Shown in pieces: positions 43,621 through 49,921 of a stretch of DNA of 64,000 nucleotides (position 1 is the stretch's first letter; every line of letters begins with the position of its first letter). This stretch comes from Streptosporangium amethystogenes. Its GTDB lineage: Bacteria > Actinomycetota > Actinomycetes > Streptosporangiales > Streptosporangiaceae. The DNA lies in NCBI RefSeq assembly GCF_000721075.1, contig NZ_JOEQ01000008.1, forward strand, positions 124,001 through 188,000, in the 5' to 3' direction. The notes beneath the pieces are model-generated. The model was not told the DNA's origin. It saw only the letters and a list, made by a program, of their open reading frames with translations, and did no database searches. The position numbers and the translations under genes were made by a program.

Positions 43621-44703
43621 ATGCGACGAAAGACGCGCGGAAGCGGCACGATCCTGGCGGTTCTGACGGCCGCGGTGACTGCGGTCGCGACCCTGGGACT
43701 CCTCCTGGCGGCCACGGCGATGCCCGCGCAGGCGGCGGCCACCAGGATCATGGCACTCGGAGACTCCATCACCGGCTCCCCCGGATGCTGGCGGGCCCTC
43801 CTGTGGAACCGGCTCGCGAACGCCGGTCACACCAACATCGACTTCGTCGGCACCCTGCCCCCGCAGGGCTGCGGCGTCGCACACGACGGGGACAACGAGG
43901 GGCACGGCGGGGCGCTGGTCACCAACGTCGCCGACCAGAACCAGCTCCCCGGCTGGCTCTCGGCGACCACGCCCGACATCGTGCTGATGCACTTCGGCAC
44001 CAACGACGCCTGGAGCAACCGTGCGACCGCCACCATCCTGGCCGCGTACGGCAAGCTGGTGGACCAGATGCGGGCGAGCAATCCCACCATGAAGATCCTC
44101 GTCGCCCAGATCATCCCGATGAACCCGAGCACGTGCGGTGAGTGCGCGCAGCGGGTCTCCGCGCTCAACGCGGCGATTCCCGGCTGGGCGGCGGGCAAGA
44201 CCACCGCTCAGTCACCGATAGTCGTGGTCGACCAGTGGACGGGCTTCAGCACCGCGGCCGACACCTACGACGGCGTACACCCCAACGCCTCGGGCGACCA
44301 GAAGATGTCCGACCGGTGGTTCCCCGCCCTGGCCGCCCTGCTCGGCTCGGGGCCGTCCCCGACGATCACCCCCACCCCGACGCCGACCGTCACGCCCCCG
44401 CCGAACGGCGGCTGCACGGCCACCTACCAGACCACCAACCAGTGGCCGGGCGGCTTCCAGGGCGAGGTGACCGTCAAGAACACCGGCACGGCGGCCATCA
44501 CCGGCTGGACCGCGCAGTGGACGTTCGGCGGACAGCAGGTCAGCCAGTCATGGAACGCGACGGTGACCCAGTCGGGCACCGCGGTCTCGGCGCGGAACGC
44601 CGCCTGGAACGGCTCCCTGAACCCCGGCGCGACGGCGACCTTCGGCTTCATCGCCTCGGGGACGGGCTCCCCGGCCCCCGCGGTGTCCTGCACGACCGGC
44701 TGA
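43621..44703 (+). CDS. Secreted SGNH esterase (CE3-like) with C-terminal CBM2
   Basis: A signal peptide covers about residues 1-39 (ending MPAQAAA). The SGNH hydrolase domain has ALGDSITGS (block I Ser), MHFGTNDAW (block III GTND) and YDGVHPN (block V Asp-x-x-His), the layout of CE3 acetyl-xylan esterases. A Pro/Thr linker (about 245-262) joins a carbohydrate-binding module family 2 (CTATYQTTNQWPGGFQGEVTVKNTG, final Cys SCTTG). It probably deacetylates xylan while bound to plant wall polysaccharide. Monocistronic, followed by two strong hairpins. Confidence 0.9.
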   Translation: MRRKTRGSGTILAVLTAAVTAVATLGLLLAATAMPAQAAATRIMALGDSITGSPGCWRALLWNRLANAGHTNIDFVGTLPPQGCGVAHDGDNEGHGGALVTNVADQNQLPGWLSATTPDIVLMHFGTNDAWSNRATATILAAYGKLVDQMRASNPTMKILVAQIIPMNPSTCGECAQRVSALNAAIPGWAAGKTTAQSPIVVVDQWTGFSTAADTYDGVHPNASGDQKMSDRWFPALAALLGSGPSPTITPTPTPTVTPPPNGGCTATYQTTNQWPGGFQGEVTVKNTGTAAITGWTAQWTFGGQQVSQSWNATVTQSGTAVSARNAAWNGSLNPGATATFGFIASGTGSPAPAVSCTTG

Positions 44704-44715
44704 CCGGCCCGATCG

Positions 44716-44755
44716 CCGTACGGCCGGGTTCCGACGCGCACATCCGGCCGTACGG
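44716..44755 (+). terminator. Terminator 1 after the esterase gene
   Basis: CCGTACGGCCGG (44716-44727) and CCGGCCGTACGG (44744-44755) form a perfect 12-bp stem with a 16-base loop, 13 bases past the stop codon. Confidence 0.7.
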
Positions 44756-44778
44756 CTTCCCCCTACCCGGGACCGGCT

Positions 44779-44810
44779 CCGCGGCGCCGCACAGCTGTGC
44801 GGCGCCGCGG
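44779..44810. terminator. Terminator 2: 32-bp perfect palindrome
   Basis: The 32 bp from 44779 to 44810 are a perfect palindrome with 16-bp arms (centre CAG|CTG) made largely of GGCGCC units. It lies between the esterase and the convergent ferritin gene and may terminate both. Confidence 0.6.
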
Positions 44811-44921
44811 GCGTGTACGGCGGACGCGGGCGTGGCGTGTCGCCGCGGAGCGCCACACGCGGACCGGCACCGCCCAGCGCGGAACCGGCTCGCGCGGCGG
44901 CCGATCCCGTTGAACCGCCGC

Positions 44922-45473
44922 TCAGTTCCGGCTGTCCAACGCGCCGGGAAGCCGCTCCAGCAGGCTCTTCAGGTCGTCGGCGTGCTCCTCCTCCTGGGCC
45001 AGCAGATCCTCGAAGACGCGCCGGGTGGTCACGTCTCCGTTGCCGAGCCAGTTGACGATCTCGGTGTAGGAGGCGATCGCGATCCGCTCGGCGACCAGGT
45101 CCTCCTTGACCATCTCGATCAGGTCGAGACTGTCGTCGTACTCGGCGTGTGAGCGCGCGGTCAGCGTCTCGGGGTTGAAGTCCGGCTCGCCCCCGAGCTG
45201 GACGATACGCTGGGCGAGTCTGTCCGCGTGTTCCTGCTCCTCCGCGGCGTGCTCCAGGAACTCCGCCGCCACCACCCCCGCGTGGATGCCTGAGGCGGTG
45301 TAGTAATGCCGCTTGTAGCGGAGCACGCAGACCAGCTCGGTCGCCAGGGCCTCGTTGCACACCTGGATCACCCTGGGCAGGTCGGCACCGTAGGCGGCCG
45401 TGATCGGCCCTTTGTCGATCTCCTGACGCGCCCGCGCCCGGATCTCCTTGATATCAGTGAGGAATTCAGCCAT
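44922..45473 (-). CDS. Ferritin-like diiron protein (bacterioferritin family)
   Basis: The 183-residue four-helix-bundle protein carries two diiron half-sites: ALATELVCVLRYKRHYY with EHAAEEQEHADRLAQRI, and LVAERIAIASYTEIVNWL with EDLLAQEEEHADDL (E-x2-H motifs). It has an N-terminal extension of about 25 residues compared with typical bacterioferritin. Iron storage or peroxide detoxification in the cytoplasm is likely. No iron box was found in the 330 bp upstream, so iron control is not evident. Confidence 0.82.
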   Translation of the reverse strand: MAEFLTDIKEIRARARQEIDKGPITAAYGADLPRVIQVCNEALATELVCVLRYKRHYYTASGIHAGVVAAEFLEHAAEEQEHADRLAQRIVQLGGEPDFNPETLTARSHAEYDDSLDLIEMVKEDLVAERIAIASYTEIVNWLGNGDVTTRRVFEDLLAQEEEHADDLKSLLERLPGALDSRN

Positions 45474-45806
45474 GCGCCTGCCCTACCCGGAATCGGCCTC
45501 TTTTGACATCCTTCTTTGCGGATATCGCTTGACGGTTTGAGCATCGCTGTCCAAGGTGACGAAGGCGGCACCGGCGCAGGGGCCGACGGGGCGGGAGCGG
45601 ACGACGATCGGCCGTGAGGTCTCCCGGCGCCTTCCGCGTCGCGCCTGGACGCGGGGCCATGAATATTTCTGCCAATCACAAAAATTTTCCATGCCCAAAC
45701 CGAGTGCGGAATATCAAAACGTGTGCGACGCATCCGGAAGAAGGTTCGACCAAAAGGGCTACGAGCATGCCCCGGGCGTGGAGCGACACTCCGAAAGGTT
45801 TCGGAT
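45474..45806. other. Divergent promoter region (ferritin / LacI regulator)
   Basis: The part 45655-45720 is AT-rich compared with its surroundings. The operator CCGAAAGGTTTCGG (45791-45804) lies directly before the LacI gene start. No gene is seen. Confidence 0.5.
45791..45804. promoter_or_regulatory. Candidate autoregulatory operator of the LacI gene
   Basis: CCGAAA-GG-TTTCGG has perfect 6-bp arms and ends 2 bases before the start codon. The AAAGG inside it also serves as the ribosome site, so a bound repressor or an mRNA hairpin would mask initiation. Confidence 0.5.
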
Positions 45807-46832
45807 ATGCTGCCGAGCATGTCAGGTAAGCCTCGGGTGACGATCGCCCGCATCGCCCAGGAGGCCGGGGTCTCCGCGCCCACGGTCTCCAAGGTGATCA
45901 ACGGCAGGTCCGAGGTGTCACCGGAGACCCGCAGGCGGGTCGAACGGCTCCTTCACAAGCACGGCTACGTCCGCCGCGCCGCCGGCGCCGACGGCCCCGT
46001 CGGCCTGGTAGACCTGATCTTCGCCGAGTTGGAGAGCCCGTGGGCGATGGAGCTCATCCGCGGGGCCGAGAGCGCGGCCGCGGAGGCCGAGGCCAGCATC
46101 GTGATCTCCGTCCTGCACACCCACGCCGGTCCCGGCCGTGACTGGCTCGACCGGCTGGCGGCCCGCCGCACCGACGGCGTGATCATCATTGGCTCCCGGC
46201 TCTCGGCGCAGCAATATGGCCAGCTCAACACCCGCTCGATCCCCTTCGTGGTCGTCGACCCCGAGGGCGAGCCCGCCCCCGGCGTGGCGTCGGTGGGCGC
46301 GACCAACTGGCAGGGCGGCCTGAACGCGACCCGGCACCTGCTGGAACTCGGCCACCGCAGGATCGGCATGATCGGCGGCCCACCCGACGTGCTGTGCAGC
46401 CGCGCCCGCATAGACGGCTACCGTGCCGCGCTGGAGACCGCGGGCGTCGAGGTCGATCCCGCACTGATCCTGCACGGCGACTTCCTCGTCGGCTCCGGTC
46501 ACGACCACGGTCACGCCCTGCTCTCGCTGCCCGACCGCCCGACCGCCATCTTCGCCGGCAGCGATCTGCAGGCCTTTGGTGTCTTCGAGGCCGCCAGGCA
46601 GCGCGGACTGCGCGTCCCCGACGATCTGAGCGTCGTCGGCTTCGACGACCTGCCCCTTTCCAGGTCCGCCTGGCCACCGCTCACCACGGTCCGCCAGCCC
46701 CTGGAGGAGATGGCCTTCCTCGCCACCCGTATGGCACTGGGCATCTCCCGCGGCGAGGCTCCCGAGCCCCGCCGGGTCGAACTCTCCACCGACCTCGTCG
46801 TCCGGGAGAGCTCCGCTCCCCCGGCGGGCTAG
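45807..46832 (+). CDS. LacI-family transcriptional regulator
   Basis: The 341-residue protein has an N-terminal HTH (VTIARIAQEAGVSAPTVSKVINGRSEVSPETRRRVERL in segments) with hinge, and a periplasmic-binding-like effector domain (GLNATRHLLELGHRRIGMIGG, PTAIFAGSDLQAFGVFEAARQRGLRVPDDLSVVGFDD). ATG45807 has AAAGG 8 bases upstream; ATG45819 is the alternative. Regulators of this group usually control sugar or glycan genes. Candidates in reach are the esterase at 43621 and the ROK operon with its LacI-type operator, but its own operator sequence differs from that one. Confidence 0.9.
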   Translation: MLPSMSGKPRVTIARIAQEAGVSAPTVSKVINGRSEVSPETRRRVERLLHKHGYVRRAAGADGPVGLVDLIFAELESPWAMELIRGAESAAAEAEASIVISVLHTHAGPGRDWLDRLAARRTDGVIIIGSRLSAQQYGQLNTRSIPFVVVDPEGEPAPGVASVGATNWQGGLNATRHLLELGHRRIGMIGGPPDVLCSRARIDGYRAALETAGVEVDPALILHGDFLVGSGHDHGHALLSLPDRPTAIFAGSDLQAFGVFEAARQRGLRVPDDLSVVGFDDLPLSRSAWPPLTTVRQPLEEMAFLATRMALGISRGEAPEPRRVELSTDLVVRESSAPPAG

Positions 46833-47106
46833 CGCGCGAGTCTCACCGACTTCACCGGCGGCCTGCCGCGGCCGCCTCCGGGGTGTCGCCACGGGAGCAC
46901 CGTGCCATCGCTCCCGCTTCACGTCGATTACGACGCGCCTCTAATCCCGCCAACTCCTGTGGCGAATTCCCCCGATATTTCATGCGATCTCGCGATAACG
47001 CTTCTCCCCTATTACCTTTTCTCATATGGTGACTCTGCCGCAAAAATCCCTCGAATAATAAACCCTTACATCCGGTATGTGGCCACCAGTGACAGGGGAG
47101 AAGCCC

Positions 47107-47805
47107 ATGGCCGCTTCACGATGGAGAATCACTCGTCTCGCACTCGCCTCGCTGCTCACCGGCGTTCTGGTCGCGGGCCTCACCGGGACCACGACCGCCG
47201 CAGCGAGCGGGAACGCCCCGCTGAACGCCTCCAGCGCGAGAAACCTCGACGACATCAACCAGGACATTCGCAGCGCCCAGTACGTCGTCAATCGTTTCTG
47301 GGCGACGCACTGGTCCGAGTTCTTCCCCGGCTGGTATTCACCCCCGCGCGTTCTCGGCGGGTACGACGGCGCGCGGAGCAACGCGCCGAAATGCCAGGGG
47401 TCTCCTCTCCCCGATGACAACGCCCTGTACTGCTGGCCGCCCTACGACTTCATCGCGTGGGATGTCGACCTGATGCGAATGGGATACCGGCAGGGGGACG
47501 CCTGGGTCTATCTGATCATCGCGCACGAATGGGGCCACGCCGTCCAGGCTCGTATCCCACGGAGGCTGCTGTCACGACGAGTCGAACTCCAGGCCGACTG
47601 CCTCGCCGGGGCGACCCTCTTCGGAGCCGCCGAGGACGGCATCCTGTTCTTCGAGACCGGCGACACCCAGGAGATCGCGGCGGCCCTGCGGCAGCACGCC
47701 GACGACACTCCCTGGACCGACGTGAGCGACCACGGCAGCGCCTCCCAGCGCCTGAGCGCCTTCAACCGGGGCGCGCGCCGGGGCGTGGGGGGATGCTTCA
47801 CCTGA
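47107..47805 (+). CDS. Secreted neutral zinc metallopeptidase
   Basis: The signal peptide spans about residues 1-33 (LALASLLTGVLVAGLTGTTTAAA part). The zincin motif is HEWGH (His140, Glu141, His144), and Glu160 in VELQADCLAGAT is the likely third ligand, as in the YpfJ/neutral zinc metallopeptidase family. ATG47107 follows GGGGAG. It is 232 residues long. The substrate is unknown. Monocistronic, convergent with the TIR-like gene. Confidence 0.8.
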   Translation: MAASRWRITRLALASLLTGVLVAGLTGTTTAAASGNAPLNASSARNLDDINQDIRSAQYVVNRFWATHWSEFFPGWYSPPRVLGGYDGARSNAPKCQGSPLPDDNALYCWPPYDFIAWDVDLMRMGYRQGDAWVYLIIAHEWGHAVQARIPRRLLSRRVELQADCLAGATLFGAAEDGILFFETGDTQEIAAALRQHADDTPWTDVSDHGSASQRLSAFNRGARRGVGGCFT

Positions 47806-47998
47806 CGAAGGGCTCTTCCGAGATCTCGGTTGTCCTCGTGAATCCGCCTGTTCGGACGCGCTCCCCTGCCCGCGCGTGAGCCACCCGCCCCGCGCGGGAC
47901 GTCGATCCCGTCATCGGCTCGTGGTCTCTCCGCGGCGAGTCCGCGTCGGATCGAGAGGGCCCCGCGGGGTGCGCCACGGGTCCGGGGTCTCTCCGCCG

Positions 47999-49402
47999 TC
48001 AGGCGGAGCTGTGTGCCGGGACCCACCTCGCCTCGGCCGGGAATCCTCTGCCCTTGAGGCAGCGGAGGGGGTTGGCCCTCTTCCTGGAGAGTGACTCGGC
48101 GCCCCGCCGGTCGTCCGGCAGCACCTGCCAGATGGGATCACGCCGGATGACCGGCCGGTCCCGTTCCGGCTCCGTCTCCGAGATCGGCGTCCAGAGCGTG
48201 CGGACGCCATGCTTGTTGACGAGCCTCAGCAGGGTTCGGCACCCCGGGCAGCGGATCCTTCCGGTGCCGAGGTCCTCGCGCCGGGCGGTGAAGTAGCCGT
48301 AGTGGTCCACCCCTCGCCCGCCCCAGGCCAGATCCATGTGCCGATCCCAGTCGACCTCCGCGGCGGCTCCGCCCTTCGGGGCGCAGACCGGGCAGGGCAC
48401 CCGCATCTCCTCCCAGAACCGCGGGCCGGCGAGTTCCGGATCGCGCCTGCCGACGTGCCTGACCGTTCCGGCGACGATCCTCCCGCCGTCCGTCGTCCGC
48501 CCTCGGACCTCCGGAGCGGTGGTGATCGGATCGGAGTTGTTGATGAGCCTGGCGAAGCGATCCGCGTGGGCGTCACCCAGGCGGGGGACGCCCAGGAGGG
48601 TACGGGCGGTCAGGTGCTCCAGTCGCCGGATGGCGCCCGAGGGCCGGGTGACGTGCGCGGAGGTGATCATGGGTGGCGTGGAACCGCGTGGCAGCAACCA
48701 CAGAGTGGCCAGCAGTTCGCTCACCGTCCAGAACGACGTGAAGTAGTCGGGGGCGGGATGGACGATGACCCTGCCGGTCGTGATGATCTCGTACATCAGC
48801 CGCGCCACGCCTTCCCACATCTGCTGCCGGGTGACCACCTCGGCCGGGTAGGAGTACTCGCGGGGGGGCACCATCCGCACGGTGACCGCGTGGGCCTTCT
48901 CGAAGGTGGCACGCCACTCCTCCGCCTCCTGGCGCCCGCCGTCGTGGAAACTGAGAAAGTAGTCGGCCGGGTTGTCGAACATCCAGTAGTGCCCCGACGA
49001 GCGCGGCGACGGCGCCCGGTCCACCCCCAGCGCGCGGCGCAGGTGCCGCTCCAGCCACTCGCCCAGCGCCGGGTTCTCCAGGGTCTCGCCGTGGACGGGA
49101 GCGTGGCTGGCGCGGGTCAGTACGTTGCGGGGCAACGGGCTGCGGCTGAGGACGATGCTGCCGGGGTCGAGCTTGGCGTGCGTGTCGAAGGCCGCGTAGA
49201 CGTCCTCGGAACCCTCGACCGAGCAGTCCCACACGACGAAGGCCGACGTTCGCCGCGCCGCGAGCGCGACGGCCCCGCCGATACCGGGAGGCGCGACCAC
49301 CAGACCGATCCCCAGCCTCGCGCAGATCGGCCGTACCCAGTTGTCCAGCAGGTCACGGCCGTTCTCGGTCGGCGGTACGAAGGCCGTCAGAGTGGCGTTC
49401 AC
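47999..49402 (-). CDS. Unknown protein with TIR-like segments and a zinc ribbon
   Basis: I do not recognise this 467-residue protein. Residues 148-230 read like a TIR fold: YFLSFHDGGRQEAEEW as strand A and helix, then RVIVHPAPDYFTSFWTVSEL, whose S-x-W-x3-E-L (Glu229) matches the TIR helix carrying the catalytic Glu of NAD-cleaving enzymes. Residues 1-120 have a second, weaker TIR-like pattern (FVVWDCSVEGSEDVYAAFD). A zinc ribbon follows (Cys337/340 and Cys385/388). No signal or membrane helix. The GTG start overlaps a 44-codon ORF (GTGA). TIR-like activity is inference. It lies downstream of a LAL regulator on the same strand. Confidence 0.55.
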   Translation of the reverse strand: MNATLTAFVPPTENGRDLLDNWVRPICARLGIGLVVAPPGIGGAVALAARRTSAFVVWDCSVEGSEDVYAAFDTHAKLDPGSIVLSRSPLPRNVLTRASHAPVHGETLENPALGEWLERHLRRALGVDRAPSPRSSGHYWMFDNPADYFLSFHDGGRQEAEEWRATFEKAHAVTVRMVPPREYSYPAEVVTRQQMWEGVARLMYEIITTGRVIVHPAPDYFTSFWTVSELLATLWLLPRGSTPPMITSAHVTRPSGAIRRLEHLTARTLLGVPRLGDAHADRFARLINNSDPITTAPEVRGRTTDGGRIVAGTVRHVGRRDPELAGPRFWEEMRVPCPVCAPKGGAAAEVDWDRHMDLAWGGRGVDHYGYFTARREDLGTGRIRCPGCRTLLRLVNKHGVRTLWTPISETEPERDRPVIRRDPIWQVLPDDRRGAESLSRKRANPLRCLKGRGFPAEARWVPAHSSA

Positions 49403-49533
49403 CCGGCCGTCCCAACCGGCCAGGCCTGCCCGGCCGGTGCCACCGGCACGCCCCGCGGCCGGTGGTCCGCGCGGCCCGTCGCCGGCCGGCCAAGTCGCCG
49501 GCGCCCCCTCCCGAGGTTGTACCTGGAACCCAT
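49399..49533 (-). CDS. Possible 44-codon ORF coupled to the TIR-like gene
   Basis: ATG49533 has AAGGGGAGA ending 7 bases upstream and its TGA overlaps the GTG of the following gene (GTGA). The peptide begins MGSRYNLGRGRRRLGRPAT and is basic and Pro/Gly-rich, like many chance frames here. The start signals and the coupling are its only support. Confidence 0.3.
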   Translation of the reverse strand: MGSRYNLGRGRRRLGRPATGRADHRPRGVPVAPAGQAWPVGTAG

Positions 49534-49603
49534 CTGATGCTCTCCCCTTGGCATGACGCGCTGTGAACGGCTCTCTCCGGCAGCGGAGGGTGTGCGGCGG
49601 CGA

Positions 49604-49744
49604 TCACCCGTCCAGATGGTTCTCCAGGAGGGTGACCAGCTCGATGACCCCGTGGAAGGGAAGAGACTGCTCGGCCCCCTCGGCCTCGATGGTTCCGGCG
49701 ATGTGACCGGTGGCGGTCCTCTGGACGTCTATGGTCAACCGCAT
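49604..49744 (-). CDS. 46-codon small protein
   Basis: MRLTIDVQRTATGHIAG, then TIEAEGAEQSLPFHGVIELV and TLLENHLDG: a short, well-balanced beta/alpha sequence with an acidic character. GGGAGG lies 5 bases before ATG49744. The shape (strand, turn, then FxGxxELxxLLE helix) resembles small proteins often found beside regulators in Streptomyces-like genomes. It sits between the LAL regulator and the TIR-like gene on the same strand. Function unknown. Confidence 0.6.
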   Translation of the reverse strand: MRLTIDVQRTATGHIAGTIEAEGAEQSLPFHGVIELVTLLENHLDG

Positions 49745-49921
49745 TCCGGCCTCCCGTCGGCGGCGCCGTTCTCCTGGCGCTCTGGCAGGCGCTCACGGTA
49801 GTCGCGGCAGACGTGGAAGGCATCCAGGTGGTACCCCTACGAATCGCCCTGCGGGCTTCGACACGCCCTGCCTCTCGGTACGCCGGCCTGGGGAGTGGCA
49901 CCGTCCGGAGCCGCTCCCCGG

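Noticed and set aside
44922..45806. Iron box controlling the ferritin gene
   Set aside because: No sequence close to TTAGGTTAGGCTAACCTAA was found upstream of 45473.
49745..49921. Additional small ORF between the LAL regulator and the 46-codon gene
   Set aside because: The most protein-like reading (ending YRERLPERQENG...) has a TAG directly upstream and no start codon.
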